A stretch of DNA of 64,000 nucleotides from Microbacterium suaedae. Its GTDB lineage: Bacteria > Actinomycetota > Actinomycetes > Actinomycetales > Microbacteriaceae. Position 1 is the first letter of the stretch; each line of letters opens with the position of its first letter. Shown piece after piece: positions 9,014-18,877 of this stretch. The notes under the pieces were generated by a model, which ran no database searches, had not been told where the DNA came from, and saw only the letters and a program-made list of their open reading frames with translations. The DNA is taken from positions 1-64,000 of the forward strand of contig NZ_PNFD01000003.1 of assembly GCF_003254645.1 (NCBI RefSeq), read 5' to 3'. A program made the translations under genes and the position numbers.

Positions 9014-9946
9014 CTATTCGGCCCGTCCGTACGTGACGCCCCAGCTGAGCTCCCACGTCTCGCCCGGTTCGATCCACCGCAGGCCCTCGCCAGAGTTGAA
9101 GGCCTCAGGCGGCATCGTCATCGGCTCGACGGCGACGGCGTAATCCTGCCCCGGGTAGGACGCGGTCGTGAACACCTGGAGGTAGTCGAAGTTCTCGTCC
9201 TGCCAGATCGTGACCTTCTGCCCGTCGGGCGACTCGAGGGTCGTGCCCGCGAGGCCCTCGGCGTCGCGGGAGAGCGTGCCGAAGGCGGTGTCGAGATCGA
9301 CATCGCCGAGACGGGCCCCCTCACGTAGATCAGTCTCGTCGCGGACCGGCTTCTCGGCCGTCGGCAGCAGGCGGTCGTCGACCTCGAACCACGTCGACGC
9401 CGGGAGTGTGAGGCGCAGCTCGCGCGGATCCACGCCCTCGATGAAGAAGAACGGGTGCGTGCCGACTCCGGCGGGTGCCGCGTCGGCGCCGACGTTCGTG
9501 AGGCGGTGGGTCACGAGGATCCCGTCGTCCGTCAGCTCGTAGACGACCTGCGTGACGAGCGCGAAGGGGTATCCCTTCTGCGGCACGACGGTCGCCGTGA
9601 GCGTCGCGGACGCCTCGTCCTGCTCGATCACGTACGGCGTGTACCGGAGCAGTCCGTGGATCGCGTTGTCGAGCGCCGGCTCGGTAAGCGCGAGCTGCTC
9701 GTCGTACTCGGCGCCGTGCGGATCGGTCTGCGCCCAGCGGCCGTCGCGGATCCGGTTCGGCCAGGGCACGAGAACCGAACCCGACCCGAACGGCGTCGCC
9801 GTGTGCTCGGGGTACGGCGTGACGATGGCGGTGCCATCGACCGTGAGCCCGCGCAGTGCGGCGCCGACCTGCGCGATGTGCGCGGTGACGTCGCCTCGCG
9901 TAAGGCGGATCTGCTGGCCGGTGGGATCGACGGGGGTGTGAGGCAT
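9014..9946 (-). CDS. Aldose 1-epimerase family protein
   Basis: 310 residues, starting at the ATG at 9946 (MPHTPVDPTG); in-frame codons further upstream run into the neighbouring hairpin and helicase and are not used. Motifs of the galactose-mutarotase fold are present: VLVPWPNRIRDGRW near the N-terminus (substrate Arg), a conserved His in NAIHGLL, and THPFF for the second His. It interconverts sugar anomers or hexose-6-phosphate epimers in the cytosol; exact substrate not deducible. Single gene between the vanY-like gene and a hairpin element. Confidence 0.85.
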   Translation of the reverse strand: MPHTPVDPTGQQIRLTRGDVTAHIAQVGAALRGLTVDGTAIVTPYPEHTATPFGSGSVLVPWPNRIRDGRWAQTDPHGAEYDEQLALTEPALDNAIHGLLRYTPYVIEQDEASATLTATVVPQKGYPFALVTQVVYELTDDGILVTHRLTNVGADAAPAGVGTHPFFFIEGVDPRELRLTLPASTWFEVDDRLLPTAEKPVRDETDLREGARLGDVDLDTAFGTLSRDAEGLAGTTLESPDGQKVTIWQDENFDYLQVFTTASYPGQDYAVAVEPMTMPPEAFNSGEGLRWIEPGETWELSWGVTYGRAE

Positions 9947-10059
9947 GCCCCCTATTCTTGCGCACGCTCCCGACCGCGCTTCGCGCCGTGTCGCCGAGCG
10001 CCGCGGCCGCACGCATGCTCCCCGGGTCCTCACGCGCCGGCGCACCCCTCGCATGAAAA

Positions 10060-10122
10060 GAGGAGACCTCACGAAACGAGGGCGGATCCGCGGTGCGGGC
10101 CCTCGTTTCGTGAGATCTCCTC
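10060..10122. repeat. Long-stem palindrome, 23-bp arms, 17-nt loop
   Basis: Left arm 10060-10082 and right arm 10100-10122 are reverse complements with one mismatch (core CTCACGAAACGAGGG). It lies between two leftward genes, 14 bp from the helicase stop. It could terminate helicase transcription, but there is no T-tract. Same architecture as the other palindromes in this window, with its own stem sequence. Confidence 0.8.
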
Positions 10123-10136
10123 GATTCGTGACGGGA

Positions 10137-12527
10137 TCAGGCGACGGGCGCGCCCGAGATCTCGTCGAGCACGACGTCGCCGGGGTTGGCGTCGCGGAAC
10201 GGCGCATCGATCTCGGCGCGCTGCAGCAGCTCGCTCATGCGACGGCGACGATTGCGCGGGATCAGCGTGACGACGCGGCCCTCACGGCCCGCGCGACCCG
10301 TTCGACCCGAGCGGTGCAGGTACGTCTTGTACTCGTCCGGGGCGTCGGCCTGCACGACGAGGTCGACGTCGTCGACGTGGATCCCTCGCGCCGCGACGTC
10401 CGTCGCGACGAGCACATTGATGCGGCCGTTCGAGAAGCGCTCGATATTGCGCGTGCGCTTGGCCTGATTGAGGTCGCCGTGCAGCGCGATCGCCCGGATA
10501 TCGGCGTCCTCGAGCTGCTCGACGAGCTGATCGGCGAACGCGCGCGTGCGGCTGAAGACGATCGTGCGCCCCTCGCGATTCGCGAGCTGCTCGATGACCT
10601 CCCGCTTGCGACGCTGATCGACGACGAGCACCTGGTGGTCGATCGTGCCCGAGTCCTGGTCCTCACCCGAGACCTCGTAGACCTGCGGATCCTTGAGGAA
10701 CTCGTCGACGAGCGCCGACACCTCGCGGTCGAGGGTCGCGCTGAACAGCAGCTTCTGCCCGCCGTCCTTCGTGAGGCGCAGGATCCGCTGCACCGGCTCG
10801 AGGAAGCCCAGATCGCACATGTGGTCGGCCTCGTCGAGAACCGCGATCTGCACCTGGCTGAGGTCGAGCTTGCCCTGGGTGTGGAGATCCTCGATGCGGC
10901 CCGGGGTGCCGATGATGATGTCGACGCCCTTCTTGAGCGCACCCACCTGTCGCGCCTGGGGGACGCCGCCGTAGACCTGCGTCGTGAACAGGCCGACGCT
11001 GCGCGCGATCGGCTGAACCGTGCGGTCGATCTGCAGCGCGAGCTCGCGCGTCGGGGCGAGGATCAGCGCCTGCGGCGAACGACCGAATGCGCGGGTCCCG
11101 CCGTCACGAGCGCGCAGCAGGCTCTCGACGAGCGGCGCGCCGAAGGCGATGGTCTTGCCGGATCCGGTGCGTCCGCGGCCGAGCACGTCCTTGCCCGCGA
11201 GGATCGGCCCGATCGTCGCGGCCTGGATCGGGAATGGGCTGACAGCACCCTGCTCGCTGAGCACACGGCAGATGTTCTCGCCAAGGCCGAGATCGCCGAA
11301 GCTCTGGCCCTCGACCACATCCGCGGCCACCGCCTCGGCGCTCAGGCGCTCGTGCACGACATCGATCTGCTGCTCGTGCTGCGCCGAGCGCTGCGGCGCC
11401 TCGCGGCGCTCCTGCCAGGCCTTCTCGCCGTCGTGCTGCGCACGCGCCGGACGGTCGTCGCGGTTCTGGCGGGACGGGCGGTCGCCACGGACATCGCGGC
11501 GCGGGGCGCGGTCATCGCGGTCGAAACGACGCGGGGCGCGGTCGCCGTTCATGCCGCGGTCATCGCGGCCAGCGCCACGATTGCCATCGAAAGGACGGCC
11601 ACCGCGATCATCCCGACGAGGGGCACGATCATCCCGGTCGAAACGACGCTCCCCACGGTCATCACGGCCAGCGCCACGATTGCCATCGAACGGGCGGCCA
11701 CCGCGATCATCCCGCGCAGATCCACGGGCACCATCGAAACCGCGCCCACCGCGATCATCCCGGTCGAAACGACGCGCACCACCACCGGAGCGGTCACCGC
11801 GGTCAAAACCACGTCCGCCACGGTCATCCCGCGCAGATCCACGGGCACCATCGAAACCGCGCCCACCGCGATCATCGCGGTCGAAACGACGCGCACCACC
11901 ACCGGAGCGGTCAAAGCGACGTCCGCCGCGGTCATCACGCGCAGATCCACGGGCACCATCGAAGCCGCGCCCACCGCGGTCGTCACGACGCGGGGCACGA
12001 TCATCGCGGTCAAAGCCGCGGCCACCGCGATCATCCCGACGCGGGGCGCGGTCATCGCGGTCAAAGCGACGTCCTCCGCCACCGGATCGGTCACCGCGGT
12101 CAAAACCACGTCCACCGCGATCGTCACGCGCAGATCCACGGGCACCATCGAAACCGCGTCCGCCGCGGTCATCCCGGTCGAAACGACGCGCACCGCGGTC
12201 ATCGCCGCGCCCACCCCGGTCGTCGCGGAAGCGCCCGCCGCCACGACTCTCGTCGCGGTCGAAACGGCCTCCGCCGCGGTCGTCACGGGCGGGACCGCGG
12301 CCCGTGGGGCGCGCGCCCTGGTCACCGAAACGATCCTGACGACGCTCATCGCGATTCTGACGGTAGCCGCCCTCGGCGCTGTCGCGGCGGGGTCCGGATC
12401 CGTTCCCCTGCGCGGCGCGATCATCGCGCGTCCAGCGCGGCTTGCGGGATCCGCTGCTCGACTTGCCGTAGCGAGGATCGAAGTTCCGAGCGGGGCGTCC
12501 GCCCGCGGGTTTCTTGTTCTTGGGCAT
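10137..12527 (-). CDS. DEAD-box RNA helicase with long Arg/Gly/Asp-rich N-terminus
   Basis: 796 residues from the ATG at 12527 ([10 protein letters not shown]). Residues about 15-385 are degenerate repeats of [22 protein letters not shown] and [11 protein letters not shown], predicted disordered and RNA-binding. The helicase core follows: Q motif (PFPIQ), Walker A GRTGSGKT (about 456), [17 protein letters not shown] in LDEADHMCD (about 566), [15 protein letters not shown] and [10 protein letters not shown]. It remodels RNA or ribosomes in the cytosol, in the RhlE/CsdA/DeaD group. The charged repeat domain is placed N-terminally, whereas such tails are usually C-terminal. A start further upstream (12584) is possible but adds atypical residues. 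Confidence 0.92.
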   Translation of the reverse strand: MPKNKKPAGGRPARNFDPRYGKSSSGSRKPRWTRDDRAAQGNGSGPRRDSAEGGYRQNRDERRQDRFGDQGARPTGRGPARDDRGGGRFDRDESRGGGRFRDDRGGRGDDRGARRFDRDDRGGRGFDGARGSARDDRGGRGFDRGDRSGGGGRRFDRDDRAPRRDDRGGRGFDRDDRAPRRDDRGGRGFDGARGSARDDRGGRRFDRSGGGARRFDRDDRGGRGFDGARGSARDDRGGRGFDRGDRSGGGARRFDRDDRGGRGFDGARGSARDDRGGRPFDGNRGAGRDDRGERRFDRDDRAPRRDDRGGRPFDGNRGAGRDDRGMNGDRAPRRFDRDDRAPRRDVRGDRPSRQNRDDRPARAQHDGEKAWQERREAPQRSAQHEQQIDVVHERLSAEAVAADVVEGQSFGDLGLGENICRVLSEQGAVSPFPIQAATIGPILAGKDVLGRGRTGSGKTIAFGAPLVESLLRARDGGTRAFGRSPQALILAPTRELALQIDRTVQPIARSVGLFTTQVYGGVPQARQVGALKKGVDIIIGTPGRIEDLHTQGKLDLSQVQIAVLDEADHMCDLGFLEPVQRILRLTKDGGQKLLFSATLDREVSALVDEFLKDPQVYEVSGEDQDSGTIDHQVLVVDQRRKREVIEQLANREGRTIVFSRTRAFADQLVEQLEDADIRAIALHGDLNQAKRTRNIERFSNGRINVLVATDVAARGIHVDDVDLVVQADAPDEYKTYLHRSGRTGRAGREGRVVTLIPRNRRRRMSELLQRAEIDAPFRDANPGDVVLDEISGAPVA
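11390..12450 (-). repeat. Coding tandem repeats, Arg/Gly/Asp-rich region of the helicase
   Basis: Degenerate units of about 24-60 bp recur many times, with blocks such as CGCAGATCCACGGGCACCAT appearing at about 11715, 11832, 11940 and 12128 on the plus strand. The repeats keep frame and encode alternating RFDRDDR and [12 protein letters not shown] segments. Expansion and contraction by recombination is likely. Confidence 0.85.
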
Positions 12528-12826
12528 GCGAAAGCACGCACCTTCCGTAGGTGTCATTGCGGCCGAGAAGGACACAACACACACCCGCGCATACGACGCG
12601 GCATCCTAGAGCCGACACGCCAGAGTATCTTGACGCCCTGGGAAACCCCCGGGCTGGGCCGGTCCGCTTCGACGGAGATTCTTCCATTCCACGGATCCGC
12701 CATCCGGATCCGATCCTTCGAACGGAAGAATCTCCGCAGTTCCGGACCGGTCACGGAAGCACCCCGGGACCCGACCCACCAAGCGGGCGGACCCCCGCAG
12801 TTCGCGACCGGCCGCGGAAGCACCCC
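12528..12826. other. Intergenic region with direct repeats and a palindrome
   Basis: 299 bp between the start of the helicase and the stop of the next leftward gene. It holds the 13-bp-arm palindrome listed separately. It also has two copies of a roughly 30-bp direct repeat (12735-12766 and 12796-12827; pattern CGCAGTTC-GACCGG-CGGAAGCACCCC). The helicase promoter should lie here. No gene was recognised. Confidence 0.6.
12673..12736. repeat. Long-stem palindrome, 13-bp perfect arms, 38-nt loop
   Basis: CGGAGATTCTTCC (12673-12685) is the exact reverse complement of 12724-12736. It lies in the 5' region of the helicase gene and upstream of nothing else, so a simple terminator role for the next gene is unlikely. 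Stem sequence is unique in the window. Confidence 0.75.
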
Positions 12827-13711
12827 TCAGCTCGCGAGCTCCCCCACGACGTCGTCTCGCCCCGTCCACGCCGGCGCGGCCTCGATGAGCGCGCCGAACC
12901 TCTCAAGCCGAGCGGTCGACGCGGCATCCGCCGGGGACATGACGATGATCCGCGTGCCACGGCCGGGATCGATCCACAGGCTCTGGAAGTGGGTGGTCAG
13001 CCGGCCGGCCCGCGGCGATGCGTAGCGGCGCAGCCGAGGCCTCTCGTCCGCGACCTCGTAGTCATCCCAGTAGCCGCGGAAGTCCGCCGACTCGCTCCGC
13101 AGCCGCTCGATGAGGACCTCCCAGCGGGGTTCATCTCGGTGCTCGGCGGCATGGGCGCGCAGCCTCGCCGCGATGTCCGGGAGCACCAGCGACTCATCGA
13201 CGAGGCTGCCCCGCCAGGTCGGGTTCGTAAACATCAGCCAGGCACAATTGCGCTCATCGGGAGCGAAGGCGTCGAGGTCGCTGAAGAGGAAGCGGTAGGC
13301 GCGGTTCGCCGCGACGATGTCGTAGCCGTCCGTCTGGATCGCGGCGGGGAACGGCAGCAGCTGCTCGAGCACGGCGACGTGCTCGGGGCGCAGGCTCATG
13401 GGCGGCAAATGCGCGACCGCCGGGGCGCGATCCGCGAGCACCCGCATGTGACGCCGCTCGGCCTCGTTCATGCGCAGCACCCGCGCGACGGCTTCGAGAA
13501 CCTGCTCGGAGACGCCCGTCGCTCTCCCCTGCTCGAGCCAGGTGTACCAGGTGATGCCAATGCCCGCCTGCTGGGCGACCTCCTCGCGACGCAGGCCGGG
13601 CGTGCGTCGACGACCGCTCACGGCGATGCCCGCTTCTCGAGGCGAAACACGCTCTCTCCGGGCACGCAGAAAGGCGCCGAGCTGACGGCGACGCTCGTCG
13701 GGATCGTCCAT
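12827..13711 (-). CDS. XRE-type regulator with MmyB-like ligand domain
   Basis: 294 residues. An N-terminal helix-turn-helix (about 8-85, RREEVAQQAGIGITWYTWLE) is followed by an MmyB-type ligand-binding domain (about 110-275, containing IQTDGYDIVAANRAYRFLF and FTNPTWRG). It is transcribed divergently from an MFS transporter with about 100 bp between starts, the usual layout of a local repressor and the exporter it controls. Ligand unknown; members of this group are thought to bind fatty-acid-like or hydrophobic ligands. Confidence 0.88.
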   Translation of the reverse strand: MDDPDERRRQLGAFLRARRERVSPREAGIAVSGRRRTPGLRREEVAQQAGIGITWYTWLEQGRATGVSEQVLEAVARVLRMNEAERRHMRVLADRAPAVAHLPPMSLRPEHVAVLEQLLPFPAAIQTDGYDIVAANRAYRFLFSDLDAFAPDERNCAWLMFTNPTWRGSLVDESLVLPDIAARLRAHAAEHRDEPRWEVLIERLRSESADFRGYWDDYEVADERPRLRRYASPRAGRLTTHFQSLWIDPGRGTRIIVMSPADAASTARLERFGALIEAAPAWTGRDDVVGELAS

Positions 13712-13756
13712 GCCTCCATCCTGCGTGCCACGCGCCCGCGGATCCAGATGGTGTCA

Positions 13757-13789
13757 GTAATAGGATGAATGCACTTCTGGTAACAGGAT
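13757..13789. promoter_or_regulatory. Direct-repeat operator candidate in regulator/MFS promoter
   Basis: GTAATAGGAT (13757-13766) and GTAACAGGAT (13780-13789) are near-identical and 23 bp apart, about two helix turns. They sit in the divergent region and cover an upstream ATG at 13765, which argues for the transporter start at 13813. Confidence 0.4.
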
Positions 13790-13812
13790 CCCGATGGGTC
13801 GACGGTGGATCC

Positions 13813-15219
13813 ATGACCACCACATCCCCCGTCGCAACGCGCGCATCCACCGGGTTGACTCCCCGCGGCCTCGCCGTCCTGCTCGCGGTCTACGTCCCCG
13901 TGAACTTCACCTTCGGATCCGTCAATGTGCTCGCCGACGCGATCGGACGAGACCTGCACGCGGGCGCCGCCGGACAGCAGCTCGTGCTCGCGTCGTTCAC
14001 GATCGCGTTCGCCGCTTCCCTTGTCATCGGCGGCCGCCTCGGAGACCGGTACGGGCGCCGGCGGATCCTCATCATCGGCGCGCTCGGCGTCGCCGGCTTC
14101 AGCATCGCGACAGCCTTCGCCCCCGGGATCGGGGTGACGATCGTCCTCCGCGTGCTGCTCGGCATCGCCGCGGGACTGCTGACGCCTCAGGTGCTCTCGA
14201 CGATCCAGGCGACGGCCGCAGGCGCGCTCCGCGTGCGCGGGCTCACCCTCTTCGCGGCGATGAGCGGCGTGAGCACGGTGCTGGGGCAGATCGTCGGCGG
14301 CGTGCTCGCCTCGGCCCTGCCCGAGCACATCGGATGGCGCGCCGTGCAGATCCTCACAGGGCTCGTCGCCGCCGCCGCGCTGCTCGGGCTGCGTGCGATC
14401 CCCGAATCACGATCCTCGGCGCCGCTCGTCCTCGACCGGACGGGCGCCGCGCTCCTCGGAGCCGGACTGATGCTCGCCGTGCTGCCCCTCACGGTCGGCC
14501 GCGCAACGGGATGGCCTACGTGGACGATCGCCGCGCTCGTCACCGGCGCGGGCGCACTCGCCGCATTCTGGATCCACCAGCGGCGCGCCGAAGCGCGCGG
14601 CATCCTGCCCGTCGTGCCGCCGAGCGTGCTGCGCATCGTCGTCGTTCGCCGCGGCCTGGTGATGACGCTGCTGTTCTTCACGACCTACGGAGCGTTCCTC
14701 TACGAACTGTCGGCGCTCGCCCAGGGCCGTTTCGGAACCGGTCCGCTCGGCGCCGCAGGTCTCGTGCTGGGATTCGGCGTCTCCTTCATCGCGACGTCGA
14801 TCGCGCTCCCGCGGATCCTCGCCCGGCTCGGTGCGCACACGATGGTCCTCGCCGGCGTCACCCAGGCCGTGCTGATGCTCGCGGTGACGGCGCTGGAGGT
14901 CGCGGGCGCGGCCGATCTCGTGACGCTGCAGCTCGTCCTGATCCCGATCGGCGTCGCGCAGGCGATGATGTTCGGTCCCGTCCTGCAGACCGTGCTCTCG
15001 CGGGCGCCAGAATGGGCGGCCGGCGTCGCGAGCGGCCTCTTCACGACCGTGCAGCAGCTGGGCCTCAGCATCGGCGTGGCGCTGCTCGGCGGCGTGTTCT
15101 GGAGCATCGCGGGGACGGATCCGGCAGGGATGGACCGCGGCGTCGGCGTCGCGTTCGCGATCCACGCCGCGTGCGCCCTCGCCTTCGCCGCCCTCGCGCG
15201 ATCGGTGTCGGCGCGCTGA
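13813..15219 (+). CDS. MFS drug-type transporter (DHA2-like)
   Basis: 468 residues with about 12-14 transmembrane segments. Motif A is GGRLGDRYGRRR in the first inter-helix loop and the C-motif region is ISIATAFAPGIGV-like. Exports small molecules with proton antiport. Start at 13813 (MTTTSPVATR) is preferred, with GGTGGA just upstream. An in-frame ATG at 13765 would add 16 residues but overlaps the putative operator. Divergent MmyB-type regulator is the likely repressor; substrate unknown. Confidence 0.88.
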   Translation: MTTTSPVATRASTGLTPRGLAVLLAVYVPVNFTFGSVNVLADAIGRDLHAGAAGQQLVLASFTIAFAASLVIGGRLGDRYGRRRILIIGALGVAGFSIATAFAPGIGVTIVLRVLLGIAAGLLTPQVLSTIQATAAGALRVRGLTLFAAMSGVSTVLGQIVGGVLASALPEHIGWRAVQILTGLVAAAALLGLRAIPESRSSAPLVLDRTGAALLGAGLMLAVLPLTVGRATGWPTWTIAALVTGAGALAAFWIHQRRAEARGILPVVPPSVLRIVVVRRGLVMTLLFFTTYGAFLYELSALAQGRFGTGPLGAAGLVLGFGVSFIATSIALPRILARLGAHTMVLAGVTQAVLMLAVTALEVAGAADLVTLQLVLIPIGVAQAMMFGPVLQTVLSRAPEWAAGVASGLFTTVQQLGLSIGVALLGGVFWSIAGTDPAGMDRGVGVAFAIHAACALAFAALARSVSAR

Positions 15220-15225
15220 TCGACG

Positions 15226-15302
15226 CGAGATACTGACGATCGCGCGAGATTCTGACGGATCAGCCGTCTCGGTCAGAATCTCCGCGCGATGTCAGCATCT
15301 CG
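15226..15302. repeat. Long-stem palindrome between convergent genes, about 31-bp arms
   Basis: Left arm 15226-15256 pairs with right arm 15272-15302 through about 31 bp with three imperfections; the inner part is AGATTCTGAC/GTCAGAATCT and the loop is 15 nt. It fills the gap between the MFS stop and the RND transporter stop, so a bidirectional terminator role is possible here. Confidence 0.8.
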
Positions 15303-15310
15303 GCGATCCG

Positions 15311-18300
15311 TCAGCGCCGGCGGCGTAGGGGCGGCGCAGCGACGATGCCCTCTCCCGCGGGCTGCACGCCAGCCGAATCCGTGGGCACCTCGGCCGCGGA
15401 TCCGCCACCCGGAGCATCCGGCGCGGGGCCGTCGCTGCCGGCATCGCCGTCCGGTCGCGGACCCCGACGGTTCGCACGCCGCTCCTTCGCACCCTCGACG
15501 AGGTTGTACAGCGTCGGCAGCACGATGAGCGTGAGGAACGTCGACGAGACGAGCCCACCGATCACGACGATCGCGAGAGGCTGCGAGATGAACCCGCCGT
15601 GCCCCGTGATCCCGAAGGCCATCGGCGTGAGCGCGAAGATCGTCGCGAGCGCCGTCATGAGGATCGGGCGCAGACGCATCGAGGATCCGGCGAGCGTCGC
15701 GTCGTGCGCCGAGAGCCCGTGGCGGGAACGGTACTGATTCACGAGGTCGACGAGCACGATCGCGTTTGTCACGACGATGCCGATGAGCATTAGCACGCCG
15801 ATGAGGCTTGCGACCCCGAGCGGCACACCCGTGACGACCTGCAGCAGGATCGCTCCGGTCGCCGCGAACGGCACCGAGACGAGCAGCAGCAGGGGCTGCC
15901 GCAGCGACTTGAACGTCGCGACCATGACGATGTAGATGATGAGGATCGCGGCGAGCATCGCGAGCCCGAGCTGCGCGAACGCGTCCGCCTGGTCTTCCGC
16001 GACACCGCCGATGGACGCCGTCGCCCCCTCCGGCAGCTCGGCCGCGTCGATCGCGGCCTGCACCGATGCCGTCGCCGTGGCGAGATCGTCCGTCGCCGGT
16101 GGCACCGTGATGGTGGCCGTGCGCTGACCGGCGACCGTCGTGATCGACGACGGGCTCTCGCTCCGTTCGACGGTCGCGATATCGCCGAGCTCGACGACGC
16201 CGGTCGCGGTCGGGACCTCGAGGCGCCGCAGTTCATCCTCCGTCGACGGCGGGTCCTCGCTCGCGACGTAGACGGTGAGCGACGTGTCGTCGATCTCGAC
16301 CGTCCCGGCCTGCTGCGGCCGCATCGCGCTGTTGACGAGAGTGCCGACGGCGGCCTCGCTGAGACCGCGATCGGCCGCGGCCTGGCGATCGACGTCGACC
16401 GAGATGAACGGCATCGCGGCCTGGAGGTCGTTCGTGACCGCGCCGATCCCGTCGCGTCCTTCGAGCTCGGCCGTGAGCGACTCGGCCGCCGTGCGCAGCT
16501 CTGCGTCGCCGGCCGCGTCGACCTGCACCGTGATGTCGCTCGAGGCTCCCGGCGAGGCCGCCGACTGCACGGCGATCTCGCCCGCGCCGTCGATGCCGGA
16601 GACCGCATCCTCAACATCGGCCCGCACGGCCTCCTGGTCGGCGTCGGCGTCGGTCATGATCGAGTAGGTGATGCCTGTGCCGCCGGACATCATGCCCGCC
16701 AGAGGCGAGGATCCGGATCCGATCGTCACCTGAACCGTCTCGACGCCGTCGAGCCCGACGAGCGCCGCTTCGACATCAGCGGCCGCCGCGTCCTGCGTCT
16801 CGAGGCTGGCGGTGTCGCCGAGATCCTGCGTGACGGTGAGCGAGTTCTGCCCCGTGTCACCGAGGAAGTTGACCTTCATGAGCGGTGCGAGGGCGACCGT
16901 CCCCACCATGACGACGGCCGCGAGGCCGAGCGTCGACCACGAGTGCTTGAGCGTCCACCGGAGGATCGGCGCGTACGCCCGCTGCAGTCGAGACGGCGGG
17001 GCGTCGGGGTGCTCCGGATCGATCCGCTCGCCCGCATCATCCACGAGCGGCTTGCCCGGACGCATGAACCAGTACGCCAGGACGGGCACGATCGTCAGGG
17101 CGACGAGGAGGGAGGCGAGCATCGCGATCGTGACGGTCATCGCGAACGGTCGGAACAGCTCGCCGACCATGTCTCCGACGAAGACGATCGGCAGGAACAC
17201 CGCGACCGTCGTCACCGTCGATGCGGTGATGGCGCCCGCGACTTCGCGCACGGCGAGACGGATCGCGTCGCCCTTGTCTGCGCCTTCGACATAGTGCCGC
17301 TTGATGTTCTCGATCACGACGATGGAGTCGTCGACGACGCGCCCGATCGAGATCGTCAGAGCGCCGAGCGTGAGCATGTTCAGGGAATACCCGAACGCCT
17401 GCATGCTCGCGAACGAGATGAGCACGCTCGTGGGGATCGAGATCGCCGTCACGAGGGTGGATCGGATCGACAGCAGGAACACGAGGATCACGAGCACCGC
17501 GAAGACGAGCCCGAGCACACCCTCGACGGCGAGCGTCTCGATCGACTGCACGATGAATGGCGCCTGGTCGAACACCACGGTGAAGCTCGCCTCGGGCATC
17601 TGCGCTCCGACGTCGTCCAGCGCGGCGATCACGCCCTCCGACACGTCGACCGTGTTGCCGTCCGGGAGCTTCGTCACCGAGATCGAGATGGCGTCCTCAC
17701 CGTCGACGCGCGAAATCGACGTCACGGGGTCGTCCTCCACGGCGACCTCCGCGACATCGGCGATCGTGCGCGCTTCAGGCATCGTCACCGCACCCGTCGC
17801 CGGATCGACCTGCGGCTCCGCGCCGGAGACGAGGGGCAGCTGCCGGATGTCATCGACCGAGGTGATCTTCACGCCCGTCTGCACGGTCAGCGTGTCGCCG
17901 TCTTCCGTGATCTCGCCGCCCGGGAAGAGATTGCCGTTCTGCTGGAGCGCGTCGACGACGGCCTGCCGAGTGAGGCCCGCGCTCTGCAGACCCTCCGGGA
18001 CCGGGGTGATCGTGACTCGCTCCCCCATCGCGCCCGATACGGACGCCGTTCCGACGCCGTCGACGTCCTCGATCGCCGGGATCGCGAGATCGTCGAGACG
18101 ATCCTCCGCCTGGGCCGCATCGTCGAAGCCGGACACGGCCACCTGAATGACGGGCAGCTCGTCGAGCGAGATCGAGACGACCTGCGGGTCGACGTCGGTA
18201 GGAAGCTGGCCCGAGATGCGGCTGATCGCCTGCTGCATCTTCTGCTCGGCGGTCGCCATGTCGGTGCCGTAGTCGAACATCGCCTGCACGACCGACGCGT

Positions 18301-18562
18301 TCGACGAGCTCGTCGCCGTCGTCGAGTCGAGGCCGGGGACCGACTGGATCGCCTCCTCGATCGGCGTCGACACGTCTCCCTCGACGACGTCAGGCGAGGC
18401 GCCCGGATAGCTCGTCGTGACGACGAGCGCGGGCAGCTCGACCGAGGGGATCAACTCCTGCTTGAGGCTCGTGAGCGACAAGCCGCCGAATATCGCGGCA
18501 CAGATCGTGATGAGCGCGATGAGGGCGCGGTTCTTCAGGCTGAGAACGGCGAGATTCGACAC
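15311..18562 (-). CDS. Efflux RND transporter permease (AcrB/SwrC type)
   Basis: 1083 residues. Membrane segment near residue 10-30, then a large extracytoplasmic loop with PGASPDVVE and a second set after residue about 540, giving the 12-helix duplicated RND plan. GRVVDDSIVVIENI in TM4 carries the Asp residues used for proton relay. The C-terminal 60 residues are a charged cytosolic tail. A proton-driven exporter of lipophilic compounds; no membrane fusion partner is encoded next to it, as is common in Gram-positive bacteria. The long open frame on the opposite strand is an antisense shadow. Confidence 0.92.
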   Translation of the reverse strand: MSNLAVLSLKNRALIALITICAAIFGGLSLTSLKQELIPSVELPALVVTTSYPGASPDVVEGDVSTPIEEAIQSVPGLDSTTATSSSNASVVQAMFDYGTDMATAEQKMQQAISRISGQLPTDVDPQVVSISLDELPVIQVAVSGFDDAAQAEDRLDDLAIPAIEDVDGVGTASVSGAMGERVTITPVPEGLQSAGLTRQAVVDALQQNGNLFPGGEITEDGDTLTVQTGVKITSVDDIRQLPLVSGAEPQVDPATGAVTMPEARTIADVAEVAVEDDPVTSISRVDGEDAISISVTKLPDGNTVDVSEGVIAALDDVGAQMPEASFTVVFDQAPFIVQSIETLAVEGVLGLVFAVLVILVFLLSIRSTLVTAISIPTSVLISFASMQAFGYSLNMLTLGALTISIGRVVDDSIVVIENIKRHYVEGADKGDAIRLAVREVAGAITASTVTTVAVFLPIVFVGDMVGELFRPFAMTVTIAMLASLLVALTIVPVLAYWFMRPGKPLVDDAGERIDPEHPDAPPSRLQRAYAPILRWTLKHSWSTLGLAAVVMVGTVALAPLMKVNFLGDTGQNSLTVTQDLGDTASLETQDAAAADVEAALVGLDGVETVQVTIGSGSSPLAGMMSGGTGITYSIMTDADADQEAVRADVEDAVSGIDGAGEIAVQSAASPGASSDITVQVDAAGDAELRTAAESLTAELEGRDGIGAVTNDLQAAMPFISVDVDRQAAADRGLSEAAVGTLVNSAMRPQQAGTVEIDDTSLTVYVASEDPPSTEDELRRLEVPTATGVVELGDIATVERSESPSSITTVAGQRTATITVPPATDDLATATASVQAAIDAAELPEGATASIGGVAEDQADAFAQLGLAMLAAILIIYIVMVATFKSLRQPLLLLVSVPFAATGAILLQVVTGVPLGVASLIGVLMLIGIVVTNAIVLVDLVNQYRSRHGLSAHDATLAGSSMRLRPILMTALATIFALTPMAFGITGHGGFISQPLAIVVIGGLVSSTFLTLIVLPTLYNLVEGAKERRANRRGPRPDGDAGSDGPAPDAPGGGSAAEVPTDSAGVQPAGEGIVAAPPLRRRR

Positions 18563-18877
18563 AGAGGATCCCCGGAGATGTCAGACGGCGCGAGACGCGG
18601 ATCCGCTTCCGATACAGGTGCGTATCCGCGATTCTCAGTCTTCCACAGGGCCCCAGGCACACCATCCGGTTTTCCGGAAGATCATCCTCAGGTACGACAG
18701 CGGGGTCATCCGTTCGGGTGGCGCCGGCGTCGGATCAGCGAGGACGTCCCTGCGCCGGCGTCGGACCGGGCCGCGCATAGGTCGCGACACGCCGCCGTTC
18801 GGGGCCGGAAACGACGAACCATCCGACGCCGGCGCAGTGCTCCCTCGCATCCTCCGACGCTCGCGCCACGGCAGAGG
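18563..18877. other. Intergenic region upstream of the RND gene
   Basis: 315 bp between the RND start and a crcB stop. It holds a palindrome (18751-18836) and a direct copy of its left arm at 18720-18734. The RND promoter should lie at the left end, but no convincing -35/-10 pair was seen. No gene recognised. Confidence 0.5.
18751..18836. repeat. Long-stem palindrome, 15-bp perfect arms, 56-nt loop
   Basis: TGCGCCGGCGTCGGA (18751-18765) is exactly complementary to 18822-18836. A further direct copy of 14 bp of the arm (GCGCCGGCGTCGGA) begins at 18721. Located downstream of crcB and upstream of the RND gene. Confidence 0.75.
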
